Source: Kluyveromyces lactis
Lineage: Eukaryota; Ascomycota; Saccharomycetes; Saccharomycetales; Saccharomycetaceae
Direction: 5' to 3'
Assembly: GCF_000002515.2 (NCBI RefSeq)
Contig: NC_006042.1
Span: 1,674,001-1,738,000 of the forward strand
Length of the DNA: 64,000 nucleotides
This document shows positions 32,058 through 41,742 of this stretch, one piece after another. Below the pieces are notes generated by a model that saw only the letters and a program-made list of their open reading frames with translations, was not told where the DNA came from and did not search any database. Every line of letters begins with the position of its first letter. Position 1 is the first letter of the stretch. A program made the position numbers and the translations under genes.

Positions 32058-32899
32058 CCGGCTTGTTACTGCTCACCTGTCAACACGTGATCCCGACTTT
32101 TATAAAAAAGCAAAAAAGCGGCTACTACTCATTTCTCGAAACTTTTCAGTTTGCATGAACCCTCGAACCGCGCGCTCGGTTACCACAAACACATCACCTA
32201 ATATGCATTAGCCTAAGCTGACATAATCAAAATTTCGTATCCTAGCTGTCATTCATCGTAACTGCCAACCTCGTATTGATAATAGGCACGGTACTCCGAG
32301 CATATCACTCGATAGCCTTTTCTTGACCCAATTTTACTCGCTCCATCAATGTCGTATCTTGAATGTATGTTGGTTCAGCCTCTATTTCTCTCGTAGATAG
32401 TAGTATGTTCGAATGGTTCCACTTGACCTTTTTTTTTCAGTATATACGGTTTAACACTAAACGAATGCTGACGCCTATGTCTCCGTTTCAGACCATAATA
32501 ATGATACAGTAGTGTATTATATTCATCTTGTGGTGCTCGGACTGCCACTATTGTGATGAGATTCTTGTATCTCGTATCTTTTCCTCTTCCTGTATGCGGT
32601 GGAAACTAGCTAGCCTTTTTTCTTCAATTACCTTTATCCAAATTATCACCAGGTCTGAATCTTGAAGTCTGCTTGCTTTTTGGATTTTTTTTTTTTGACT
32701 ATATTAACGAAAGTGAATTATTCCATTCGACTCACCAACTGAAATGAGAAGAGAAGCATTGGATCTATACTGCCCTTTTCTCTCCAATCAAGCAGAATCA
32801 TTGATAAAACTTTACATCCAGTATACTTGTCTGGTAAAGCAAACAGAAACTCAACGACCGGTTCATCTTAACACACATTCTAAATATTATCATTGTGCG

Positions 32900-33871
32900 A
32901 TGACAGATTCACAAGTGCCAATTAGAGAGAGAATGGAGGCCTTAGTGCGCCGGAAACAGCAAGAAATTACCAAGGGTCTGGAAACTTTGGATACTGTAAA
33001 GTTTCAAGCCGATTCTTGGGATCGTGGCAACAACGGTGGTGGCGGTGTCTCGATGGTGTTGCAGAATGGTACTACGTTTGAGAAAGGTGGTGTTAATGTC
33101 AGTGTGGTTCATGGGAACTTGAGTCCACCTGCTATCAAGGCTATGAAAGCGGACCACAAAAATTTGCATCTGCCTATTGATCCTGCAACTGGTGAACCAG
33201 ATGCAACAGGAGTAAAATTCTTCGCCTGTGGTCTCTCTATGGTTATTCATCCAATTAATCCACATGCGCCAACCACCCATTTGAATTATAGGTATTTCGA
33301 AACCTGGAATGCGGACGGTACACCACAAGCTTGGTGGTTCGGTGGTGGTGCTGATTTAACTCCTTCTTATTTGTACGAGGAAGACGCTAAATTGTTCCAT
33401 CAATTGCACAAGGATGCTTTGGACAAAACGGACGTTGCCTTGTACCCAAAATACAAGAAATGGTGCGATGAGTATTTCTATATCAAACACAGAGAAGAAA
33501 CCAGAGGTATCGGTGGTATTTTCTTTGATGATGTCGATGATCGTGATCCAAACGAAATCTTGCAAATGGTTGAAAACTGTTTTGATGCCTTCTTGCCATC
33601 TTACCTCGAAATCATCAAAAGAAGAAAGGATATGCCTTACACTGAAGAAGAAAGACAATGGCAACAAATTAGACGTGGCAGATACGTTGAATTCAACCTA
33701 GTCCTTGACAGAGGTACTCAATTCGGTTTAAGAACTCCAGGATCCCGTGTCGAAAGTATTTTGATGTCTTTGCCTGTGACTGCTTCGTGGTTGTATGACC
33801 ATCATCCTGAAGTAGACTCTAGAGAAGATAAATTACTCCAAGTATTGAAGAACCCTGTTGAATGGGTTTGA
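32900..33871 (+). CDS. HEM13: Oxygen-dependent coproporphyrinogen III oxidase
   Basis: A 323-residue cytosolic enzyme of haem synthesis that uses oxygen to decarboxylate coproporphyrinogen III to protoporphyrinogen IX. Family signatures include [16 protein letters not shown] near the start, [33 protein letters not shown], the [10 protein letters not shown] stretch and [20 protein letters not shown]. The ATG at 32900 matches the usual start ([22 protein letters not shown]) and gives the family length (328 in S. cerevisiae). The frame is also open to another ATG at 32744, which would add 52 residues. It is oxygen- and haem-regulated in yeasts. Confidence 0.95.
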   Translation: MTDSQVPIRERMEALVRRKQQEITKGLETLDTVKFQADSWDRGNNGGGGVSMVLQNGTTFEKGGVNVSVVHGNLSPPAIKAMKADHKNLHLPIDPATGEPDATGVKFFACGLSMVIHPINPHAPTTHLNYRYFETWNADGTPQAWWFGGGADLTPSYLYEEDAKLFHQLHKDALDKTDVALYPKYKKWCDEYFYIKHREETRGIGGIFFDDVDDRDPNEILQMVENCFDAFLPSYLEIIKRRKDMPYTEEERQWQQIRRGRYVEFNLVLDRGTQFGLRTPGSRVESILMSLPVTASWLYDHHPEVDSREDKLLQVLKNPVEWV

Positions 33872-34318
33872 ATGCCTTTATTTATGTAACGTCTCATGTA
33901 TTTAATTCTTAGTTTCTAATGATCTTAATTTCTTACGCTTCAAAAACCAAGTCGGTCGTTAGTACCATACAGCGTTGCACGAAATGGTTCTGTCAGGCCG
34001 TCGACAATACTTTTATTTTGTCTTGTTCAATCTATTTGTAGATTTATACATTATATTACACTTTGATTCAGAAGAAGTTTCATCAAACCCTAACAACTTC
34101 CTTTTGCGAGCCTAATGAAAGCGTGATCTACCTTTCATCATTTGAAAGATTAAGCATGCGTTTTTAGCTGGGCGAGAGACAAATGGCAGCGATTAAAGCC
34201 GAACATTTATCTTCTTGTCAGTTTTTTGCTCTAAGCGATGTAATAACTGCTAAGAAGATCTATAATATTTTGTTTGATGCGTATCGAAATCAAAGTAAAT
34301 TTCAAAAATACACAATCT
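33872..34318. other. Convergent 3' region of HEM13 and RPC11
   Basis: About 450 bases between two convergent genes. AT-rich, with no gene or repeat noted. Confidence 0.45.
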
Positions 34319-34657
34319 CTAGTTCTCTCTCCATTTATGACCACAGTTAACACATTTGTAGAAAGTTGTCATAGGTTCATCTGCAGATCTGATTTGCAAC
34401 TGGAAGAAGTAAGCTCTTTCACCCGCACATTGGTCATGGTTCGGACATTGTGCTGCTGTCTGGTCAACATTATCCCATGCACCTTCTCCACCTAAGACAT
34501 CATCAACTTCTTTCCTAGGGAGGTTCTTTCTATCGTATACCTCTATCCCATCAATTAAAAACTGGTATGGGCATGATCCGCATGCTAGTTTATACAGACC
34601 TGAATCAGCTTTTGATACCAACAACATGTTATTGCATAATGGGCAAAACGAAAGCAT
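34319..34657 (-). CDS. RPC11: RNA polymerase III subunit C11
   Basis: A 112-residue subunit of Pol III required for transcript cleavage, termination and reinitiation. The N-terminal zinc ribbon has CPLCNNMLLV and CGSCPYQF. The C-terminal TFIIS-like ribbon has CPNHDQC and CVNCGHKW, with the catalytic acidic loop in QIRSADEPMTTFYKC (Asp-Glu). Length matches S. cerevisiae Rpc11 (110). Its divergent promoter carries PAC and RRPE motifs. Confidence 0.97.
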   Translation of the reverse strand: MLSFCPLCNNMLLVSKADSGLYKLACGSCPYQFLIDGIEVYDRKNLPRKEVDDVLGGEGAWDNVDQTAAQCPNHDQCAGERAYFFQLQIRSADEPMTTFYKCVNCGHKWREN

Positions 34658-34765
34658 CCTACAACTTAATTCTCAATGTCAGACTCCTCAAACACGATAC
34701 GTTAACGCACCGTTACCTGCCCATAAGCTCCTTCAACACGTTATCGCATACACTCTAAAATGAAC

Positions 34766-34773
34766 CTCATCGC
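34766..34773 (-). promoter_or_regulatory. PAC motif upstream of RPC11
   Basis: The minus strand reads GCGATGAG, 109 bases before the RPC11 start. PAC was named for its presence in Pol I and Pol III (A and C) subunit genes, so the position is highly fitting. Confidence 0.7.
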
Positions 34774-34819
34774 TATAATTATTGAGAGTAGGTTTTAATT
34801 CTTTCCTCATCTCATATAG

Positions 34820-34829
34820 AAATTTTTCA
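34820..34829 (-). promoter_or_regulatory. RRPE motif upstream of RPC11
   Basis: The minus strand reads TGAAAAATTT, an exact RRPE (Stb3-type) element, 47 bases farther upstream than the PAC motif. PAC and RRPE commonly occur together in ribosome-biogenesis regulon promoters. Confidence 0.65.
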
Positions 34830-35033
34830 GAAAAAAAAAAGTAGAGCTTCATGCCTTTAACTTTGAATCGATATTTATGTTGACATTTAAGGTTTGTATG
34901 TCAAATATAGTGTATAGGGTTAATACCTGTGGGCGAGGTTTGATAGAAGAACAACTCCCACATTTATAAGTTAGTTTCCATTCTCTAGACTTTAGAGTAT
35001 TTGATTATCTTGGAGCGGTTAAACCTTGAAAAC

Positions 35034-36824
35034 ATGACGAAGAAAGAGTGCAGTGATAATGAGGAAGAAGAAGAAGACATTGATATTGTAAATCACCAAG
35101 ACATTTTCATATCACCTTCCAAAGTAAGATATCAGTCACCGAAGAAACTTAAAAGTTTTGATTTTCTTTCGCCTTCCAAAACGGTACGACCTAAGTCACC
35201 CAAACGATCGCTCACATTAGAGTCTGTTAGCATTGAGACTGAATATAAAGATGAAGAGAGTAGGAAGCACTCATCGACAGATACTGCAACTCCCAGGCGA
35301 AGGCAAAGGAAAACAACCAAGAGGGTGAAGTTGGAGGAAGATGATGCCATTGACTATGTGTCAGATACTAATGAATTGATACACAATGACGACGAATACG
35401 AGGATCTAAAAATTAAAATAGATTCTAATGAAAGCTCACCTAATAAGTCGCCTAGGAGAAAACTTACATTTAATGCAGAACCATCACCCCAAAGAAAGAC
35501 TACCAGAAATACAGTTCAAAGGAATAAAATTATAGACGATGATCTTGCATACGACGATATCCAGCAGTATAAGCATCTGAAATTGAACTTGAACCCTAAT
35601 TTCAAACCGACTAAGTTGCCAAAGAGCGATAATAATGACCAAACATCTGATGAACAATCTCAAATATATTTTTTCGATGGTTTCGAAGGTTTCATAGATC
35701 AGACCAAGATCCTAAAAACTGATAAAAGATCCAAGAACTCGATGTCCTCGGCACCAAGTATTTCCAGAGATGAATATAACATTCTTTCTCAACTTTCCAA
35801 TGATATATTCCATCGTTCATCGACAAAGGCAGTACAAAAAATACATGAAACACTCTTTCAGCAGTTTACTTTCGAGTTACTGCAGGGATTTACGTTATTA
35901 TTCTATGGTATCGGATCGAAGAAGAAATTCCTCGAATCATTTGCATTCAACTTTCTTTCTATGAAGATCGCCTTGTTGCAAAACCCGGATATTCAAAAAG
36001 ATGATCCATGTATACCGGTTTTTGTAATGAACGGGTACACCACTCTCTCTAAGAACATCTTTTTGGATATATTCAAAATCTTAGTAGAGGGCGAGACTAT
36101 TGATGATCAAGGTCAATCAAATTATTGGGATAATCGAATTGACTTGCAAATGGACAGGCTTTCAAAATATTTCAAGAAAAGACCTCCTACGGTGAAGATG
36201 ATTCTTTTGATACATAACTTGGACGGTCCGTCATTCCGGAGAGAACATTTTCAAACCAGAATGAGTATTCTTGCACAAATCAAACAAATCTGTGTCGTAG
36301 CAAGTGTCGACCATATACAAGCTCCTTTCCTTTGGGATCATTTCAGAGCTCAATCATTCAACTTTGTTTACCACGATATCACAAATTTTGAGCCGTACAT
36401 CGTAGAAACAGTACAAACCGATAATGCTATCGACTTTTCCAAAGATTCAGGTACCTTGTTTAATGCGAACGGTGCTAAATACGTACTAGAATCCCTGACG
36501 GACAATTCTAAAAGAATGTACAAAATTCTTCTTCAACTTCTAATGGGACAGATTAATGCCAAGAACGAGTCAAAGCCTCGTGCAAAATCTAGTTCCTTAA
36601 ACAAAATCACACCTGGGATTGAGTTCTCTGAACTTTTTAAAACATGCACCGAACAGTTCGTAGTCTCGAGCGAAATGGGTCTTCGAACCATCCTATCAGA
36701 GTTCATTGATCATAAGATGGCTGTCAATACGAAAAATAAAATGGGTAAAGAGATCATAAATGTTAAATATAGCTATGGAGACATGGAAAAAATGATAACT
36801 GAGATAGATTCCATGCTGCAATAA
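35034..36824 (+). CDS. ORC2: Origin recognition complex subunit 2
   Basis: A 596-residue subunit of the six-part ORC that marks replication origins. The first 230 residues are acidic/basic and disordered, with repeated SP and KSP motifs (SPSKVRYQSPKKL, SPRRKL) that are potential CDK sites. The conserved Orc2 domain starts near 270, with FELLQGFTLLFYGIGSKKKFLESFA as its hallmark (cited as a region), a degenerate AAA+-like fold and a C-terminal winged helix. The frame is open 33 bases further upstream, but without an ATG. S. cerevisiae Orc2 has 620 residues. Confidence 0.95.
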   Translation: MTKKECSDNEEEEEDIDIVNHQDIFISPSKVRYQSPKKLKSFDFLSPSKTVRPKSPKRSLTLESVSIETEYKDEESRKHSSTDTATPRRRQRKTTKRVKLEEDDAIDYVSDTNELIHNDDEYEDLKIKIDSNESSPNKSPRRKLTFNAEPSPQRKTTRNTVQRNKIIDDDLAYDDIQQYKHLKLNLNPNFKPTKLPKSDNNDQTSDEQSQIYFFDGFEGFIDQTKILKTDKRSKNSMSSAPSISRDEYNILSQLSNDIFHRSSTKAVQKIHETLFQQFTFELLQGFTLLFYGIGSKKKFLESFAFNFLSMKIALLQNPDIQKDDPCIPVFVMNGYTTLSKNIFLDIFKILVEGETIDDQGQSNYWDNRIDLQMDRLSKYFKKRPPTVKMILLIHNLDGPSFRREHFQTRMSILAQIKQICVVASVDHIQAPFLWDHFRAQSFNFVYHDITNFEPYIVETVQTDNAIDFSKDSGTLFNANGAKYVLESLTDNSKRMYKILLQLLMGQINAKNESKPRAKSSSLNKITPGIEFSELFKTCTEQFVVSSEMGLRTILSEFIDHKMAVNTKNKMGKEIINVKYSYGDMEKMITEIDSMLQ

Positions 36825-37130
36825 ATAATCCTTATTTAAATTCACCATACATATTTATATTTATACTCTAGCGTTCTGATCTCATTTGGCTTTACCATAC
36901 CGTCCACCAGGGTTCATTTCTTTTACATTTCCTATGCTGAATCAGTTCTGCTTCCGAAAATCACTGAAAAATAAGTTTTCGATAAAGATTACTATTTTAA
37001 TGAACTTAAGGTTATATGGTTAAGAAGAAAAGGGAGAATTCGATAAAGAAGAGTATCGTATACACTAACAGCAAGTGTTGGAAGCACTGTTGGTAGTGGT
37101 ATTTAATTCAGCAGTCCGCTAAATATTGTG
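36825..37130. other. ORC2-AKL1 intergenic space
   Basis: About 300 bases, tandem genes. Contains TTCCGAAAA at 36952-36960, but without the long AT-only stretch that a centromere would need. No gene is seen. Confidence 0.45.
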
Positions 37131-39575
37131 ATGAGCAAATCAGACACTATATCCAGACCGAATTCGGTGGCACATACTGCGGCGACCTCTGCTATGATTC
37201 CGAATTCGCATCTGTTGAGTCCCAACACTCAGGTTGTTGTTGGCACTCATAGGTGTGAAATTTTGGAGCATTTAGCTGAGGGTGGGTTCGCAAATATATA
37301 CAAGGTAAAATTCTTGGAATTGACTAACGAGATGGATGCTGGTATCGATTCCAAACTGCTTAAGGCAGGGGACATAGCCTGTTTAAAGAGAGTCATTGTG
37401 CCCGATGAAAATGGTTTAAATGAGCTAAGGAACGAAGTAGAGACCATGAAGCAATTGAGGGGTTCTCCAAATATCGTACAGTACTATGACTCTAATGCAT
37501 CAAGACATCCAGATGGATCTCCAGGGTTCGAAATTTTATTGTTGATGGAGCTCTGTCCTAAGAAGTCATTGCTGGATTATATGAATAACAAATTGGCAAC
37601 GAAGTTAACTGAAGCTGAAATATTGAAGATCATGTATGATGTATCGAACGCAATTGCTCAGATGCACTATTTACCTACGCCGTTGATCCATCGTGATATC
37701 AAAATAGAAAACGTGCTTGTTGATAAGGATGATAATTTCAAACTCTGCGATTTCGGCTCAACTTCAATGTGTTTTCCAATCGTATCAACGCATCAAGATA
37801 TTGCTGTACTTACGAATAACATTTATGTGCATACTACACCACAGTACAGATCGCCTGAGATGATTGACTTATACCGCTGTCTCCCTATCAATGAGAAATC
37901 TGATATCTGGGCTCTTGGGATCTTCCTCTACAAACTTCTATTTTATACCACTCCATTTGAGCTAACTGGACAGTTTGCCATCTTACATTCAAAGTATGAA
38001 ATTCCTCAGAATGGATACTCATCCAAATTGATAAACTTAATCATTATTATGTTGGCGGAGAATCCTTCACTAAGACCGAATATTTATCAAGTCATGCATC
38101 ATGTATGTTCTATCCTGAAGTGCGATGTTCCTTTCACTGATAAATACGAATTGGGTCCTTACGATTTTGCTAAATACTCTCAATACCACTTGAAATTGCA
38201 ACAAATACAATACCAAATGTTTGAGCTATATAAAAATGAGAAGGTAACTAGCGGAGATGTCGATAAGTTGAACGATTTATTCATTCAAAATTTCGAGATA
38301 GCTCCAAAACAACCAATTGATAAAGGTATTGGATCTGTCGACCAACAAGAAGCACCAGAAGATCTGGAAACTGATATTGCTAAAATGGACGAATGTTATC
38401 CAACTGTGGAAAAGTTAGAATCTGCTAACGCCAAGGAGAGAGATGATCATCATCTGCAAGTACTGTCCACCTCCCTCAAGCAATCGAGCTCCAGAAGTAT
38501 ATCGGATCTTTCAAACAAATCACAAGTATCATTGGATTCAAATGAAAGGCACAGTTCACATGGTATAAGGGCGCCCTCTCCACTTCCTTCGTCACAACAG
38601 CCACAGAATACTGCGAATATGTCGGCTGCTAGACAGCATAAACAACATAATCCTTTTCAATCACAATTCCAGCCTGAAGTGGATGCATCTGAGTACTTTG
38701 ATGCGAACAACGAACAATACTTCAAAGGCACTCCTCCTGCACATCCAAAAAATGAAAAGAATGTATCATATTTTCAACAATCTCCGATGAAGGAAAACAA
38801 CCTAAATAACTTGAGTATCCAACAAAGTGATCAAGCCCGTACTTTTGATACTACAATGCCTATTTCTGATGTTCCAAATAATGGCAACGTCGTGAATGAC
38901 GAATACCTGATTGACATTTCCCCACCCAGAAATAACGTACCCTATTCTACACCAGCCGCAATTACAGCCAATATGCAAGATCAAATCATTTCATCGCAAC
39001 CTTTATCTCAATCTCAATCTCAATCTAAACCTCAGCCTCTTCCTCCACCCCAACCCCAACCCCAACCCCAACCCCAAGCTCAAGCTCAACCGAATACACG
39101 AGCTTCACTGAGGCCTGAGCGCCAGCAGCAAATTCCTGCTCAACCACGATTAGACCTTACTTTTGATCAACTTGATCTTTCAAAGAATTCATTGACTAGG
39201 CAGTCAGATACAGAACTAGAAGAAAGCATTATATCAGATGAAAGCATTTCACTCGATTTGAAGCAGCCGAAATTGAAGGAGCCTGTAACCCAACCTCGTC
39301 AAACAACATCTCCAGGGTCTGAGAGTAAAGAATTTCTGAAACCCGCCAAAGTTCCTAAGCGTCGGTCATTAGACCTAAAATATCAAGAAATCAATCTTTC
39401 GAATGATGATCAACGTAAGCATCGAAAAAATAAGACATCATTTTCCCGCACCAGTGTCAGAAGATCTGTAGAAATGGAACGCATGAAACATGACTCCAAC
39501 TCTACATCTAATTCTAATGCAAGAGACGAAACCAAGGAGACGAAAAGAAGATCGTTCTTTGGTGTATTCAAATGA
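37131..39575 (+). CDS. AKL1: Ark/Prk-family Ser/Thr kinase Akl1
   Basis: An 814-residue protein kinase of the Numb-associated family, which regulates cortical actin patches and endocytosis by phosphorylating Pan1-type coat proteins. The kinase domain covers about residues 35-320: glycine loop LAEGGFANIYKV, catalytic loop LIHRDIKIENVLV, DFGST (the DFG motif) and SPEMIDLY. The tail is long, polar and Gln/Pro-rich, with a tandem PQ run near 640-655 encoded at about 39000-39090. Position between ORC2 and TSC3 identifies it as AKL1 rather than ARK1/PRK1. Start at the ATG after an in-frame GTG. Shorter than S. cerevisiae Akl1 (1108), mostly in the tail. Confidence 0.92.
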   Translation: MSKSDTISRPNSVAHTAATSAMIPNSHLLSPNTQVVVGTHRCEILEHLAEGGFANIYKVKFLELTNEMDAGIDSKLLKAGDIACLKRVIVPDENGLNELRNEVETMKQLRGSPNIVQYYDSNASRHPDGSPGFEILLLMELCPKKSLLDYMNNKLATKLTEAEILKIMYDVSNAIAQMHYLPTPLIHRDIKIENVLVDKDDNFKLCDFGSTSMCFPIVSTHQDIAVLTNNIYVHTTPQYRSPEMIDLYRCLPINEKSDIWALGIFLYKLLFYTTPFELTGQFAILHSKYEIPQNGYSSKLINLIIIMLAENPSLRPNIYQVMHHVCSILKCDVPFTDKYELGPYDFAKYSQYHLKLQQIQYQMFELYKNEKVTSGDVDKLNDLFIQNFEIAPKQPIDKGIGSVDQQEAPEDLETDIAKMDECYPTVEKLESANAKERDDHHLQVLSTSLKQSSSRSISDLSNKSQVSLDSNERHSSHGIRAPSPLPSSQQPQNTANMSAARQHKQHNPFQSQFQPEVDASEYFDANNEQYFKGTPPAHPKNEKNVSYFQQSPMKENNLNNLSIQQSDQARTFDTTMPISDVPNNGNVVNDEYLIDISPPRNNVPYSTPAAITANMQDQIISSQPLSQSQSQSKPQPLPPPQPQPQPQPQAQAQPNTRASLRPERQQQIPAQPRLDLTFDQLDLSKNSLTRQSDTELEESIISDESISLDLKQPKLKEPVTQPRQTTSPGSESKEFLKPAKVPKRRSLDLKYQEINLSNDDQRKHRKNKTSFSRTSVRRSVEMERMKHDSNSTSNSNARDETKETKRRSFFGVFK
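39000..39090 (+). repeat. Short tandem repeats coding for SQ and PQ in AKL1
   Basis: TCTCAA/TCTCAATC units followed by repeats of CCCCAA and CTCAAG encode alternating Gln with Ser, Pro or Ala. Such six-base in-frame repeats usually vary in number between strains. Confidence 0.7.
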
Positions 39576-39946
39576 TAGGTAACCAAGGGTAAAAGAAATT
39601 AGTTCATCCGATAGCATACCAAAAAAAACAACCTGAACTGATTGAAGCACCGATGTCCTTATTCTTTTAATTCAAGTCAATTATTGTATAAACGGTATGT
39701 ACACACTTTGATTCTTATTGTCATTCGGCACGTCTCTCGACCTTTTTTAAACTTTACATTTCTTAAGGTTGATGAAAAACCAATATTTACATTGAAGAAT
39801 ATAAGAACAGAAGCAATACAGGTAAATTTTGGTTGATCAGTAAACGATATCCTGTAAGAAGGCGATTGTAACATTGAACTAAACTACACTGGAGTCAATT
39901 TTGACTTATAGAAGGGAATACGCTGAAGATAAGAAAAAGGTAGACA
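39576..39946. other. AKL1-TSC3 intergenic space
   Basis: About 370 bases, tandem genes. T-rich and A-rich, with no gene or clear motif. Confidence 0.4.
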
Positions 39947-40201
39947 ATGGCTGCAGAAAAGATTTATGAACCATACAAGAAGTCTCGAGGGACTATGATT
40001 TACACACCGACTAATCAGCAGATGTCGCGTGGTGGCATAGGAGAAAAGTTGGCTGATTTCGTGAAGAATCTATACTGGGTTTATTATATCCATCTTCCCT
40101 TTTATTTAATGACTTCACTTGATGCATTTTGTTTACACACTATATTTCTGGTTGTAGTCAGCCTGAGCTTATTTGGTTTATTGAAGTACATTTTCCTATG
40201 A
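39947..40201 (+). CDS. TSC3: Tsc3, small activator of serine palmitoyltransferase
   Basis: An 84-residue membrane protein. The N-terminal 45 residues are polar. One hydrophobic region follows from about residue 45 to the end (YYIHLPFYLMTSLDAFCLHTIFLVVV and on). It matches Tsc3 of S. cerevisiae (80 residues) in size, in the pattern KLADFVKNLYWVYYIHLPFYL and in position beside AKL1 (YBR058C-A). Tsc3 binds Lcb1/Lcb2 in the ER and raises serine palmitoyltransferase activity, the first step of sphingolipid synthesis. Convergent with the desaturase gene. Confidence 0.92.
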   Translation: MAAEKIYEPYKKSRGTMIYTPTNQQMSRGGIGEKLADFVKNLYWVYYIHLPFYLMTSLDAFCLHTIFLVVVSLSLFGLLKYIFL

Positions 40202-40587
40202 AACTCGAAATTCAAAGTTTCTCAATCGAAACATTAGCATACAGAGAAAGAGGGAGCAAGACCTTTTTTAGCGCATTCGTTATCAACGAAAACTCCGATC
40301 TCTAATCCAATCAACACATATCCATGACAAAAAAATTGTCATTAAATTGAAGCAAACCATTTCTTATCACACTCCCTTTTAGACAAGTCCTGAAGGTTCG
40401 ACAAGAGTAAATTTGTTTAGAAAGTATGGGCTATATAATCTATAAAAACGGATAAATATTTAGAAATGTATCACGGTTATTTCGCAGGTGATCATGACTT
40501 CATATCAGGAGCCGTTTTCCCGGTTCTCTTGTGTTTGTTTTTGATGTTTTTATAATATGTCTACGAGAATCACCCAGGAAGCATGAG
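40202..40587. other. Convergent 3' region of TSC3 and DES
   Basis: About 390 bases with both 3' ends. No gene is seen. Confidence 0.4.
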
Positions 40588-41742
40588 TTAAGCCTTGCTT
40601 TGTTCGAACTCTTTATTAACTCTTTTCACTCTATTGTATAATACGACATCATCGTGGGTAATAAAATCGTACAAGACTTTACACCAGGAGGAGTGCTTTG
40701 GCAGATGATTATAAAATTCCGGACATAAACTGTTCAATTCCCAAAGTCGGGACCAAGCAACAAATGGGAAATCATGATGTTCATTGTGTAAACCGACATT
40801 CCAAGTGAAGAAGTTTAGAAGCCCATAATAAGAATACGTCTCCAATGCGTACTTTTTCCTGAATTCGACGTCTTCTCTTGAGACGTTTGATTCATCAGTG
40901 ACGTTAATTGGTTGTCTTTCGGCTGGCGTTAATTTTAGCATCAGTTTACCACCGATGATAGCTTCTTCAATGTTCAACAGATAGTGTTCTGCAATGAAAT
41001 GGCCAGAGCATGGATGTAGAGAACCGGCTAAGAATGAGGACATCAGGAAATAACAGTATGAATACCAACCAAAATTCGCGATCCATATAAAATTGAACAT
41101 AAATTGGTACAACACGTTCAAAAGGTGGATGTAGGTGAATTTGATCCTTGTGACAAACATAGGTCTAAATGCGTAGAAGAAGATTTGGAATGTGGCAAAG
41201 AACGATTTCCCCAAGATATTGGATAAAAGCACAGCCTCAAACCTGGTAGGGATATCCGTGTCATAAATTTCATCTCCAAGAAACTTGTGATGCAATTGAT
41301 GATATGGTCCAAATGACGCACTGTATGGGATACCAATTGGGGTATTTGTGAAAATGGCAAACAACTTGTTGTGGACAGGTTTCTTAAATGCTAGGTTGTG
41401 AGACAATTCATGGATTGCCAAGAAGATATTCTGGTTAGCGGTAGCACCGATGACATATGCAATGATGAAAAATTTCCAAGTAAAAGGATGGGTATTTCTT
41501 AAGTAATAGGAAAGCGATAACTGAAGCGACACAACACCAATGATAATCCATTTAGTCAAAGGTTCGTGGCCCATAAGTCGCTGCACTTCTGGATGTTTCT
41601 TAATTATGGCATGTCTTCTTATAGCATGGGGTTCTTTATGTGCGGACCAGTAGAAGTTATCAAGAACTTTAAAATCCTCATCTGCACTTGGAACGTCGAC
41701 AAATTTCTCAGAGACTTTCAAATCTCTATGAACAATTGTCAT
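40588..41742 (-). CDS. DES1: Sphingolipid delta-4 desaturase
   Basis: A 384-residue membrane desaturase that introduces the 4,5-trans double bond into dihydroceramide, the committed step toward glucosylceramide. Three histidine boxes bind the di-iron centre: HELSH (111-115), HQLHH (148-152) and NEHHDFPF (320-327). The N-terminal segment with DNFYWSAHKEPHAIRR and MGHEP is the lipid-desaturase N-terminal domain of DES proteins. Several hydrophobic helices lie between. S. cerevisiae has no orthologue and makes no glucosylceramide, whereas K. lactis does. Its insertion between TSC3 and EHD3 places it next to another sphingolipid gene. Symbol given by function. Confidence 0.93.
   Translation of the reverse strand: MTIVHRDLKVSEKFVDVPSADEDFKVLDNFYWSAHKEPHAIRRHAIIKKHPEVQRLMGHEPLTKWIIIGVVSLQLSLSYYLRNTHPFTWKFFIIAYVIGATANQNIFLAIHELSHNLAFKKPVHNKLFAIFTNTPIGIPYSASFGPYHQLHHKFLGDEIYDTDIPTRFEAVLLSNILGKSFFATFQIFFYAFRPMFVTRIKFTYIHLLNVLYQFMFNFIWIANFGWYSYCYFLMSSFLAGSLHPCSGHFIAEHYLLNIEEAIIGGKLMLKLTPAERQPINVTDESNVSREDVEFRKKYALETYSYYGLLNFFTWNVGLHNEHHDFPFVAWSRLWELNSLCPEFYNHLPKHSSWCKVLYDFITHDDVVLYNRVKRVNKEFEQSKA

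Larger units (their letters stand above)
28572..32899. other. 4.3 kb divergent space between NRG1 and HEM13
   Basis: The longest gene-free span in the window. No frame exceeds 97 codons and none has family resemblance. It contains an (AT)n run at 29032-29056, many T/A tracts, a small inverted repeat GACATCA/TGATGTC at 31053-31072, Rox1-like sites at 31909-31929, an isolated Pol III box B with downstream T run at 32047-32057, and T-rich and TATATTA elements just before HEM13 (32685-32705). Long upstream regions are common for heavily regulated genes such as NRG1 and HEM13. Confidence 0.6.
34658..35033. other. Divergent RPC11-ORC2 promoter
   Basis: This contains the PAC motif (34766-34773) and RRPE (34820-34829) assigned to RPC11. 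The A-rich run at 34831-34840 follows. It also marks a synteny breakpoint relative to S. cerevisiae. No gene is seen. Confidence 0.5.

Noticed and set aside
36940-36965. Possible centromere core TTCCGAAAA after ORC2
   Set aside because: No adjacent 160-base almost pure AT stretch and no CDEI at the right distance.
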